64,000 nt of DNA, taken from contig NC_013131.1 in the NCBI RefSeq assembly GCF_000024025.1, forward strand, positions 3,472,001 to 3,536,000, written 5' to 3'. The stretch's first letter is position 1; each line of letters opens with the position of its first letter. Made by a program: the position numbers and the translations under genes. The notes beneath the pieces are model-generated. The model did no database searches, was not told the DNA's origin, and was given only the letters and a program-made list of their open reading frames with translations. This DNA is from Catenulispora acidiphila DSM 44928. GTDB taxonomy: Bacteria > Actinomycetota > Actinomycetes > Streptomycetales > Catenulisporaceae. Below are positions 7,712-16,187 of this stretch, in pieces.

Positions 7712-8890
7712 TCACATTTCCGCGTCGTTGAGAGCGAGGGAGCGCTCGGCCGCGTCGATGAGCTCCGCGTAGGTCATGACCTCGATCCGGTTCAGCACAG
7801 TGTTGTAGGTCCGAAGCGCTGCGGAGATCTCGTTGGCACGGAACGCTTCCTCGACGAAAGCGGGGTGACCGATGAGCACCGTGGCTGAAGCGCGGCGACA
7901 CTCGATCCCATGGTCTGCAAGTATCGCGGCCCGGTTCTCGTCCAGAGAGCGGAGGTAGTTGGCTGCCTGCATCACAGCGTCGTGGACGACAGAGCCGACT
8001 GCGCAGTGCGAGCGCGTGGACGTGACAAGCTTGCGCTGATTCGCCTTCTTCAACTCGACCACATGGAGGGAGCCGTCGCCTCGTATCAGCGGGATGTCGA
8101 GTTCATCGAACGTGGTGAGCCGGCGGCGGGTGAGTTCGTCGACATAGCGTCCACCGAAGATCCATGCCTGTTGCTTCAGTTCGGCGTGGATTTCCTTTTC
8201 GCTGCTCGCAGGGTCCTCTACCACGGCGCGTAGGCGGTCAAGCGCGCCCTTTCGCTTGTGCCATTGCACAGCTCGCGCCACAAGCTCGGCGCCTGGGACG
8301 TTTGCGAGTTGCTCGGCGATCTCCGGCGTCAGATCCGAGCTATCGGGCTGTTCGTTCAGAACGAGCCGAATGTCCCGGAACCACGCAAGGTGTTCGGCGC
8401 TATAGCGGGGAAGCTTGACCCGCGGGAGTCGGCCTTCGCCGATGGTCCAGGCTCCCATGGCTCCTGTCACGTGGACGAGCCACTGGTGCATTTCGTGGCC
8501 GCTGGCGTGGGGCTGGTCTTTAAGATACTCGTCGAGGATTTCCGCACACCGCACCAGCCCGACTTCGAGATTCAGCCGCATGTACTTCTCGTGAGAAGCC
8601 CTGGCCTCGGGATCCCATCTGGTTTCGAGGAGCGTCAGGTGGATCGTGCCTGCTGCGTACTCCGCACAACCGGCCAGACGCTCAGCCAATGCGTTGTCAT
8701 CCATGGCCGCAGCTGCTCGTGAGGCGGCCTCGATGTGGTTGACGAGTGGCCGCCCTCTTTGGTACTTCGACCTATCGCTGTTCGTGTATGCAAGGGCAGC
8801 GTCGATATGGTGACGGACCAGGTCCTCGCTGGTCATCTCGCGCGCCGCCGTGAGGAATCGGACGAGGGTGAAGCCGGAACGGAAGCCCAT
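7712..8890 (-). CDS. Shedu-like defence nuclease (DUF4263/SduA C-terminal domain)
   Basis: 392 residues. The C-terminal 190 match the Shedu SduA nuclease pattern: EIHAELKQQAWIFGG, then FDELDIPLIRGDG with the first acidic site, VVELKKAN giving the E-x-K pair of a PD-(D/E)XK fold, AVMQAANYLRSL with the conserved Gln, and ASATVLIGH near the end. The N-terminal 200 residues are helical and were not recognised; Shedu proteins carry variable N-terminal sensing domains. Known Shedu proteins defend against phage as single-gene nucleases. Codon use is less GC-rich than in flanking genes, suggesting transfer. Start is uncertain: ATG 8890 has no clear ribosome site, and ATG 8836 (MTSEDLV) is an alternative. 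Confidence 0.7.
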   Translation of the reverse strand: MGFRSGFTLVRFLTAAREMTSEDLVRHHIDAALAYTNSDRSKYQRGRPLVNHIEAASRAAAAMDDNALAERLAGCAEYAAGTIHLTLLETRWDPEARASHEKYMRLNLEVGLVRCAEILDEYLKDQPHASGHEMHQWLVHVTGAMGAWTIGEGRLPRVKLPRYSAEHLAWFRDIRLVLNEQPDSSDLTPEIAEQLANVPGAELVARAVQWHKRKGALDRLRAVVEDPASSEKEIHAELKQQAWIFGGRYVDELTRRRLTTFDELDIPLIRGDGSLHVVELKKANQRKLVTSTRSHCAVGSVVHDAVMQAANYLRSLDENRAAILADHGIECRRASATVLIGHPAFVEEAFRANEISAALRTYNTVLNRIEVMTYAELIDAAERSLALNDAEM

Positions 8891-8899
8891 CGAGCCAGA

Positions 8900-9139
8900 A
8901 TGGCACGGGCTATGCTATTGAAGGTGGGCTTTAGAGTAGGCGATCTTCGTCAGCTACTCAGCCAGATAAGCGGATGCCGTATTGGTGATCACGACTATGT
9001 CTCCTACTTCGAGAACGAACACGGCGAGCAGTTGATTTTCGTTCGTGAGCCGCGTGCGAAGCACGGCGTGCTTCTGCACTCCGACTTGGCCGTCTGGCTT
9101 AAGGCTTGCCTGATCGCGAGCAGTGCCGATGTGCAGTAA
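8900..9139 (+). CDS. Small hypothetical protein divergent from the Shedu-like gene
   Basis: 79 residues, beginning MARAMLLKVGFRVGDLRQLL and containing YFENEHGEQLIFVREP. Its start is only nine bases from that of the nuclease gene, on the other strand, so the two would share overlapping promoters. No family was recognised. Codon use is relaxed like that of its neighbour, which supports a common origin. The frame is open upstream to 8735 but that part lies opposite the nuclease gene. A short second start (MLLKVG) is possible. It might be a regulator or accessory of the nuclease (inference). Confidence 0.45.
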   Translation: MARAMLLKVGFRVGDLRQLLSQISGCRIGDHDYVSYFENEHGEQLIFVREPRAKHGVLLHSDLAVWLKACLIASSADVQ

Positions 9140-9625
9140 CCCCTACTGCAACCCGCCCGAGCGCGACATCGAACTTGCTGCGGCTCATCTTCACCCTGTT
9201 CATGCCGACCACGATCGCCCTGCGCAGGTCGCCCGAGTCCTGCGTCGGTCAACGCTGGCCGGTCCGACCTCGGCGAGCACCGTTTTTCGCCTGCACTTCA
9301 AGTGCGGAGGTCTCCGCTGCTCCGGCCAACTGCGTCGTGCTTCTCATAGCCGAGGTGGGCACTGATTTCCCCTCCTGAACTCACCGGTGAGCTGAAGCCC
9401 GGTGCACTCGGCCTGGCCTAACAGCTGGTCCAGCAACTGTGCGCGATCGCATATTCACTGCACCGTCGTACGCCCTGGCGCGGGTCTCAGTCGGGTCTGA
9501 TGAAACCGTGGTCGGTGATCAGCAGTGGAACGCAGGCGTTCGGCGCCTGCCATGGTGAGCGCCGGGAACATTGCCTCGGCGGCAGTGCTGACAAGTCGGT
9601 AGAGAGCTGCCTTTGGCCCGAATAC
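9140..9625. other. About 490 bp without a convincing gene
   Basis: Short overlapping frames in this stretch (for example 9106-9378 and 9500-9706) have no start sites or recognisable motifs. It looks like decayed DNA inside the island. Confidence 0.5.
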
Positions 9626-9661
9626 GCGAAGGGCGCTACCTGGGTGGTGAGCGCCCTTCGC
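9626..9661. terminator. Hairpin downstream of the giant secreted-protein gene
   Basis: Perfect 12-bp arms GCGAAGGGCGCT and AGCGCCCTTCGC around a 12-base loop, 42 bases past the stop at 9703 on the minus strand. No U tract follows. Confidence 0.6.
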
Positions 9662-9702
9662 TTGGTTAGGCCGCTTTCTGCGGCTGCTTGGTCAGTCGGC
9701 GG

Positions 9703-12700
9703 CTAGTCCTTGGTGAGGTTGATGTCGTCGCAGGCTGAGGTGCCTGCTGTGTCTCGGTAGCAGTAGATGTCGACGCTGGTTCCGGTGGCGTCGGTGGTGA
9801 ACTGGTCGGTGAGTTGGGTCCAGCCGGTGGCTGTGGTGTTGGCGTCGGTGACGCTGCCAGCGGTGTCGTACTGCTTGGCTCCCAGGTAGGTGGTGTTTCC
9901 GTCGGTGCGGACCCATCCGGTGAGGGTGTAGGCGGTGTTGGGCGTCAGGCCGGTGACGACCTGTTCGATGGACGCGTTGTCGCCGGTGGCGGCGTTGAGT
10001 TGTCCGGCGTAGGTGCCGGCGCGGGGGTTGGTGGTGGTGATGTCGGCGTTATAGGAGGCGGCCCAGCCGTCCAGGGTTCCTGTTTCGAAGTCGGGGTTGG
10101 CCACGGTTGCCGGGGTTTGCGTCAAGGCGAAGTCGTCGCAGGCGGAGGTGCCCGCAGTGGATCGGTAGCAGTAGATGTCGACGCTGGTGCTGTTCGTGCC
10201 GGTGGTGAATTGGCTGGTGAGTTGGGTCCAGCCGGTGTTGGTGGTGGTGGCGCCGGTGTCGTCGCCGGGGTCGGCGTCGTAGTCCTTGGTACCCAGGATG
10301 GTGGCGCCGCCGTCGGTGCGGATCCAGCCGGTGAGGGTGTAGGAGGTGTTGGGTGTCAGGCCGGTGACGACTTGTTCGATGGATCCGTTGCCGCCGGTGG
10401 GTGCGTTGATCTGTCCGGCGTAGGTGCCGCCGTGCGGGTTGGTGGTGGTGACCCCGGCGTTGTACGACTCGTTCCAACCGGCCAGGTTCCCGGTCTCGAA
10501 GTCGGGGTTGCCCACGGCGCCTGCCGCGGGGGTGGCCAGCAGGGTGAAGTCGTCGCAGGCGGAGGCGCCTGCGGTGGGCCGGTAGCAGTAGACGTCGACG
10601 CTGGTGTTGGTTGCTCCAGTCGTGAATTGGTTGCTGAGTTGGGTCCAGCCGGTGGCTGCGGTCGTGGCACCGGTGTCGTCATCGGCGGCGTCGTACTCCT
10701 TGGTGCCCAAGATGGTCGCACCGCCGTCGGTGCGGACCCAGCCGGTGAGCGTGTAGGAGGTGTTCGGCTTCAGCCCACTGACAACTTGCTCGACGGACCC
10801 GTTGCCCCCGGCAGGCGCGTTGATCTGCCCGGCGTAGGTACCGCTGTGAGGGCTATCGGTAGTGACCGCAGAGTTGTAGGACGCGCTCCAGCCAGACAGA
10901 TCCCCCCTCTCGAAGTCGCCGTTGGCGACCGGCGCACTGCTGAGGACGATGACCTGTTTGGTGGTTGACGCGCTGGCGCCGTTGTCGTCGGTAACCGTCA
11001 ACTTGACTGGGTATGTGCCTGGCGTCGAGTACGCGTGGGTCGCGACATTCGGGGTCGGCGATGTGGCGCTGGTGCCGTCGCCGAAATCGATGGCGTAGGC
11101 GGTGATCGAGGCTGCTCCGGGGTTCGTCGCGGAGTCGTCGATGGTGATCGGTTGCCCCACGCTGGACACAGGGGTCACGGTCTCGGACGCGACCGGGGCG
11201 GTGGACGTGGTGGGAACCAGCTGCAGGGTGTCGACGCCGATGTTGTACCGGTTGCCGGTGCTGGCTGCGTTCGTGCCGTTCAGCGTGAAGGTGAAGGTGT
11301 GCAAACCGCCGGCGGCCAGGTCGATTGTGCCGAAGTCGACGGGATTGACGGCGACGGCGGGGTTGTACGCATCGTACGTCCGAGCCAAGGTCTGCTGATT
11401 CGGTGCCCCAGCATCGACGGTGAGTGTCACCTTTCCGTAGTCGGTGGCTGAGGTCATGGTCGGGACGACGCGGTAGGTGCCCTTGTACGGGACGTACCAC
11501 GGCAGCGTCAAAACTGCGCTCGGAAGGGTGTTGTTGAACATCTCCTGGGCACCGCCGGACCAGCTCACACCGCAGCAATCCGCCTGGGGTCCGAGCCCGC
11601 CGGTTCCGGTCCGACTGATGTTGTAGAGCAGCTCGGCTTCGGCCCGCTGGGTGGACCCGGCTGCTTCGGGAACCAGCCAAGCCTGCTGAAGACCGTTGCC
11701 GCAATCCCACAGCCACGGGTCGGTGCCGGAGTTGGTGGTCGCCCCGTTGTCGAGACAACGTCCGGATGCCGGGTTGTACAGCTGAGACCAGCCCGTGATG
11801 CCCGGGCTCTGCCGCACTTCGAACCGTTGAAGGCTGCTGATGGCGCCGAGCTGGGGATCGGCGGGGTTCGTCACGGTCACGCAGTCGCTGATCTGCAACG
11901 GGGACGTGTTGGCGGTGCCGCCGTTGTTGGCCCAGGTCGAGCCGATGGTCAGGCACTTGTGCTGGTTCGCCGTCCAGCGGATGGATCCGTCGTCAGTGAA
12001 GGTCCAAGTCTGGTTGGCGTTGTTCAGACACCGGTATTGCTGGAGCGGTGAGCCGTTCGCGGCGTTGCCGCCGGGCAGGTCCAGGCACAGCGGGCCGCCG
12101 CCGTTGTTCGTGCCCTGGGTCCAGCCGATCTGGATCGGGCCGGTCGAGGTCGTCGGGTCGTGGCCGTCGAGGGTCGTGACCTGCTTGACGGGGGTCCACG
12201 CGTTGCGGGAGGCGCCGTCGGCCAAAGTGGCCGTCGCCGGTCCGTCGGAGGTGGTGATCGGACCGCCGGCAGAACCCGGCAGCAGGGTGAGCTTGCCGTT
12301 CTGACCGGTCCCCCAGAGAGCGGGGTAGGCACCCGGGCCGCCTTCAGTCAGGGTGCCGTGGCCGTCGGTGCTCACGGTCGGGCTGCCCGCCCCGATCAGC
12401 GTCAGGTAGCTGCTGGTCGGGTACGAACCCTGGGTGGTGGCGGTCCCTACCCGGCCGACGGCGTGGGCGGCGTTCAGGTTGCCCAGACTGGTCGGGTCTT
12501 CGACGCCGTTCGAGGTCTTGTTGTCGAACTGCCACAACGTCCCGGTGGTGCGGTCACGGGCCCACAGGTCGGGCAGGGTCCCGCCGGACGCGTCACCGGG
12601 GATGGTTCCCGGCGCTATCAGGTCGACGTTGGCCCAGTTCCAGCCGGGCAGTGCGGAATAGCCGCCGGTCAAGTTGGAGGAGCCGATCAGCTTGGGAGTG

Positions 12701-15700
12701 GTGACCTGGTCGCCACCAGCCGGTTGGAACAGCCACAAGTTGGTCCCGCCGTTGCCGTCGTCCTCAACGGTGATGAGGTTGGTGCGGCCGGCGAAGGTGC
12801 CCGCCTTCTGGCCGGTGACCGAGCCGAAGGCCAGGATTTGTTTGACCTTCGACCAGTCGGCGTTGTCATAGCTCGCGCACTTGTTCCTGCTGTCGACTGC
12901 GGGATCGCAGGTTGGCCGGGTGACGACGACCTGGTGGGAGCGGGAGAACTGATCGCTCGGCACAGCGGCGCCGAACACGGCGGAGTTCAAGTAGTAGTAC
13001 AGCGCGTGTGTCGTGAGAGAGTACGCATACAGATCGTCCACCGGGACGCCGCGCGCGGCTCCGCGGTGGCTGATCAGAGTGTTGCTCCAGTCATGGCCGT
13101 CGGGTGCGGCCGACGCCGGAGCGGCCTCGATGGCCGCCTGTTGAAGGCCGGCCGGCAGTGACGTGGGCGGAATCGCGGGGTCGGAGTTCCCGGGTTGGAC
13201 GACCAGGTGGGCGTTCCCGTTGGCGTCGGGTGTCACCAGGACCAGGTCGGGTACGCCGCGTCCAGTGACGTCGCCGAGTGTGGTCGTGGCCTTGGGGTTG
13301 CCTGGTAGGTAGAAGTCGTACTGCGACACGGATGAGTAGTTGCCTGCGACGTCTACTGCTCGGATCCACAGGGTGTTCTCACCGAAGGTGGTGCGGCCGA
13401 CGGGCAGAGTGAGGGTGCTGGTTCCGGAGGTGTATCCGACCCCGGTCACCGTGCCACCGCCGTTGTTCGCGTTGCCCACCATCGAGGCGGAGGTGTTCAG
13501 GGCCCAGTCGTAGTGGTCGATGGGGACTCCGCTGGTCTTGCCCGAGATGGTGAAGCTGCCGCCGGCGCCGGCGACGGAGACCGCAGGCTGCCCGATGATC
13601 GGAAAGGCCGTCGAGGAGATTTCGGGCTTGTCGGGCGACGTGAGGGCCGAGGTGAAGAAGCACTCGTCGTTCGAGTTGTTCAGACCCGGCTCGGAGTTGG
13701 AGGAGCGTGGGTGGCTGAGGTCTTCGATGGCGCCGAGGCCGGCGGTGTAGGTATCGCCGTCGTTCAGCATCAGGCTGGGGTCTTGGTGGAGCGCGGCGGT
13801 TTGCTGGCTGTATGTCGCGCTCTGGGTGGCGTGGTACCAACCGTCGGAGCCGGGATGGTCCTTGTCCGCGCTGTTCACCGCGGGTCCTATGATGCTCCCG
13901 GTTCCGTTCGCGAAATTGGTCATATCGTTGAGGAAGAACAGCGGTTGCAGAGGAATGCTGGGATCGATGTCCTCGATCTCGGTGTTGACCGTGATCGTGT
14001 TTCCGATGGACTTCCGAACGTAGCCGTGGGCGTTGCCGGTCGTGTCGCACGGACCGCCGGCCGTCGGGGTCGGAGTGATCGAGGTACCGACCACCCGTGG
14101 CGACTCCCAGAAGGTGATGCTCAACTGGGCGCTGCCGGGGTTCTGAGGGTCGTACTCGGGGGAGCCGTCCTCCCAGTCGTGGCGGAAGAAGGCCCACAGA
14201 CCGGTCTGGTCCCTCTCATCATGGAACTTCAGGCCGACGTCGACGGTGGCGCCGCCGTGCTCGTACACGTTCTGGACCTGGTTGCTGTCGTTGAACTGGA
14301 GCTTGTAGCCGATACCGCCCAGACCGGAACACTGCGTCGCACCGTGTGAGTCGACCGGGTACACCCCGTTGCCGCCGCTGATCACGGTGTCGTCCTGCCC
14401 GTTCCACGGCGAGGTGTAGCCGGCGTAGGCGTTGGCGCCCAAAGGGTTGCCGTTGGCATCATGCAGAGCTGTTTGCCATGTGACGCCGGGGAAGAACCGG
14501 TCGATGGCGACCACGTCCATCAAGTGCGGATTGCCAGAGCAGTATTGGCTGGTCACAGTGAACTGCGCGCTCATCGTCGAGGGATCGACGCCGGCCGGGA
14601 TGAGCGAAGTGTCGACGTTGTACTCGAACATCGAGCGGACGATGCCGGAGGCGCCGTACCATCCGGCGCGCATCACCTCTGTCTGAGATCCGCCCTCCGC
14701 GTCGAAGTAGCTGGTACCCGGATTACCCGAGTGGATCTCAGCCCAGTTCTGCAATGGCGCGTACGCGGTGGGGTCGATGTAGACCGGGAACTTGGTGTTC
14801 TTGCCTGTCAGAAGATCCTTGACGGGCTGCACCTTGATGGTCGACCCCGTCAGCGACTCGGGCATCGTGGCTGTCTGCGCTGCGCTGCCGGGACCGTCCG
14901 CGCTGCTCGCGGTGGGGCCGTCAGCGCTTTGTTGAGCCGGTGCCGCAGATCGGGCGAGGGCAGTCGTGGTGCTGGTGCTCGAATCCCACATCAACGCCGT
15001 GCCGGTGCCGAACACGGCCGTGCCGGCGGCGTCGGTGGCGACGATCGCGCCGTTGACGTTCGTGCCGAGTTTGAGGTCCGGGCTGGTCGTCGTGCCCAGG
15101 GCGATCGAGGACAGAGCTGGATTGGCGGCTGCCGCCGCGGTCTTGACGATGAGGACTTCGCGGATGCCTTCAGCGTCTGCCGTGACACGCAGGTCTGTGT
15201 CCGGATAGACGTTCGGGTACAGGGCGGAACTGCCGGACAGAACGGGTTTGGGGAGTGCGGCGGGCCAGGTCAGCGTGGCCCTGTGGCCGCCGTCGTCCAG
15301 CCGGGCCAGCGCGCCGGTGCCGCCGCCGGAGAACGTGATCCCCAGGACCGCGGCCTTGGCGTGCACCGAGCCGTCCGCGGCCCGGACCAGGGTCGTGTCG
15401 ATCGGCCCCCACGAACCGGTGACATCGGTACGGACGGCGTCTGTGTCCTGGGTGAGGTTGAAGGAGCCGTCCGGGTTGGCGTACATCGTGTCGTGCGCGG
15501 TGTTCGCGGCCTCGACGACGACCTGTTTCTTGGTCTGCTCCGCTTTGGCGTGGGCGACCGCCATCGCCTTGCGCAAGGCGGCCTGCGGGTCGGGAGCGGC
15601 CGGCGCCGGTTTGGCGGCAGCAGCGGCGCTCGGGCCCTGGACGGCGGCGGGAGCCGCCGCGGCGGGCTGGTCCGACCTCGCAGCAGCGGCGGCGCCAGCC

Positions 15701-15798
15701 GCCGCGATCGGAGCCGCGGTGATCGCGAGCGCCGGCGCCGCAACCAGGACAATTGCATTTCTCAGTCGTCGAATACGACTGTTTCGGTGCTCCCGCAC
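9703..15798 (-). CDS. Giant secreted multidomain carbohydrate-binding protein
   Basis: 2031 residues. GTG 15798 is preceded by GGAGGG and opens a signal peptide (basic RRLRN, then VLVAAPALAITAAPIAAAG). Order: Ala/Pro linker; an N-terminal region like that of actinomycete RHS partners (about 50-330); a DNRLRE-like part (about 340-560, SMFEYNVDTSLIP); FG-GAP/VCBS-type repeats (about 840-1175, GDVTGRGVPDLVLVTPD); ricin-type lectin with QQYRC and QTWTF motifs (about 1220-1380); a CBM6/35-like domain (about 1390-1535); PKD domain (YAIDFGDGTS, HAYSTPGTYPVKLTV; about 1540-1625); and three 130-residue CBM-like repeats, each starting NPDFETG/NGDFERG and ending YR-TAG-SACDD. No hydrolase or toxin motif was found. 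It probably binds cell-surface or polymer glycans. Divergent from the RHS gene, a recurrent pairing. Confidence 0.8.
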   Translation of the reverse strand: MREHRNSRIRRLRNAIVLVAAPALAITAAPIAAAGAAAAARSDQPAAAAPAAVQGPSAAAAAKPAPAAPDPQAALRKAMAVAHAKAEQTKKQVVVEAANTAHDTMYANPDGSFNLTQDTDAVRTDVTGSWGPIDTTLVRAADGSVHAKAAVLGITFSGGGTGALARLDDGGHRATLTWPAALPKPVLSGSSALYPNVYPDTDLRVTADAEGIREVLIVKTAAAAANPALSSIALGTTTSPDLKLGTNVNGAIVATDAAGTAVFGTGTALMWDSSTSTTTALARSAAPAQQSADGPTASSADGPGSAAQTATMPESLTGSTIKVQPVKDLLTGKNTKFPVYIDPTAYAPLQNWAEIHSGNPGTSYFDAEGGSQTEVMRAGWYGASGIVRSMFEYNVDTSLIPAGVDPSTMSAQFTVTSQYCSGNPHLMDVVAIDRFFPGVTWQTALHDANGNPLGANAYAGYTSPWNGQDDTVISGGNGVYPVDSHGATQCSGLGGIGYKLQFNDSNQVQNVYEHGGATVDVGLKFHDERDQTGLWAFFRHDWEDGSPEYDPQNPGSAQLSITFWESPRVVGTSITPTPTAGGPCDTTGNAHGYVRKSIGNTITVNTEIEDIDPSIPLQPLFFLNDMTNFANGTGSIIGPAVNSADKDHPGSDGWYHATQSATYSQQTAALHQDPSLMLNDGDTYTAGLGAIEDLSHPRSSNSEPGLNNSNDECFFTSALTSPDKPEISSTAFPIIGQPAVSVAGAGGSFTISGKTSGVPIDHYDWALNTSASMVGNANNGGGTVTGVGYTSGTSTLTLPVGRTTFGENTLWIRAVDVAGNYSSVSQYDFYLPGNPKATTTLGDVTGRGVPDLVLVTPDANGNAHLVVQPGNSDPAIPPTSLPAGLQQAAIEAAPASAAPDGHDWSNTLISHRGAARGVPVDDLYAYSLTTHALYYYLNSAVFGAAVPSDQFSRSHQVVVTRPTCDPAVDSRNKCASYDNADWSKVKQILAFGSVTGQKAGTFAGRTNLITVEDDGNGGTNLWLFQPAGGDQVTTPKLIGSSNLTGGYSALPGWNWANVDLIAPGTIPGDASGGTLPDLWARDRTTGTLWQFDNKTSNGVEDPTSLGNLNAAHAVGRVGTATTQGSYPTSSYLTLIGAGSPTVSTDGHGTLTEGGPGAYPALWGTGQNGKLTLLPGSAGGPITTSDGPATATLADGASRNAWTPVKQVTTLDGHDPTTSTGPIQIGWTQGTNNGGGPLCLDLPGGNAANGSPLQQYRCLNNANQTWTFTDDGSIRWTANQHKCLTIGSTWANNGGTANTSPLQISDCVTVTNPADPQLGAISSLQRFEVRQSPGITGWSQLYNPASGRCLDNGATTNSGTDPWLWDCGNGLQQAWLVPEAAGSTQRAEAELLYNISRTGTGGLGPQADCCGVSWSGGAQEMFNNTLPSAVLTLPWYVPYKGTYRVVPTMTSATDYGKVTLTVDAGAPNQQTLARTYDAYNPAVAVNPVDFGTIDLAAGGLHTFTFTLNGTNAASTGNRYNIGVDTLQLVPTTSTAPVASETVTPVSSVGQPITIDDSATNPGAASITAYAIDFGDGTSATSPTPNVATHAYSTPGTYPVKLTVTDDNGASASTTKQVIVLSSAPVANGDFERGDLSGWSASYNSAVTTDSPHSGTYAGQINAPAGGNGSVEQVVSGLKPNTSYTLTGWVRTDGGATILGTKEYDAADDDTGATTAATGWTQLSNQFTTGATNTSVDVYCYRPTAGASACDDFTLLATPAAGAVGNPDFETGNLAGWNESYNAGVTTTNPHGGTYAGQINAPTGGNGSIEQVVTGLTPNTSYTLTGWIRTDGGATILGTKDYDADPGDDTGATTTNTGWTQLTSQFTTGTNSTSVDIYCYRSTAGTSACDDFALTQTPATVANPDFETGTLDGWAASYNADITTTNPRAGTYAGQLNAATGDNASIEQVVTGLTPNTAYTLTGWVRTDGNTTYLGAKQYDTAGSVTDANTTATGWTQLTDQFTTDATGTSVDIYCYRDTAGTSACDDINLTKD

Positions 15799-16187
15799 GA
15801 ATCCCTCCCCGGTGTTCGCCCAAACGGCAGACGGAGTCAGAAAGTAGCGTGGTGGCGGCGGCGGCACAAGATTGCGACTCAATGGCAAAGGGTGGATATT
15901 CGCGACCGTATGGTTTGTCGGCCGTGTCCTGACTCGACCACCTTGGCCTGCGGTTTACCGGCCCGCCGCGAGGGGGATCACTTTCGGTCGTCCCGTTCGG
16001 GTAAGGCCTCCCGACCCCGGTTCGGCAATTACGGAAAGTGACAGCGGGGATCGGCTATTGCGCCAGATCTCAGTGATCGAGTACCGTTCCGTGCGTTTCT
16101 GAGTTATCGGCATCGGTGGTGCTCGTCGTCGCGGAATTCCGACACCGGATTTCGTGTCCGCTGGGCTGCTTGACAGGGGTGGGGGCA
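15799..16187. promoter_or_regulatory. Shared upstream region of the two giant genes
   Basis: 389 bp between two divergent starts, with no gene. An inverted pair TCACTTTC (near 15979) and GGAAAGTGA (near 16032) spans about 60 bp and could bind a common regulator; no consensus promoter could be assigned. Confidence 0.4.

Noticed and set aside
9106-9378. Hypothetical gene after the small Shedu neighbour
   Set aside because: Composition and lack of start site or motif; overlapping frames equally good.
12160-13161. Long plus-strand frames opposite the giant secreted-protein gene
   Set aside because: Shadow frames; the minus-strand product has continuous recognisable domains.
9703-15798. Second polymorphic toxin
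   Set aside because: The C-terminus consists of three repeated binding modules and no small coupled gene follows.
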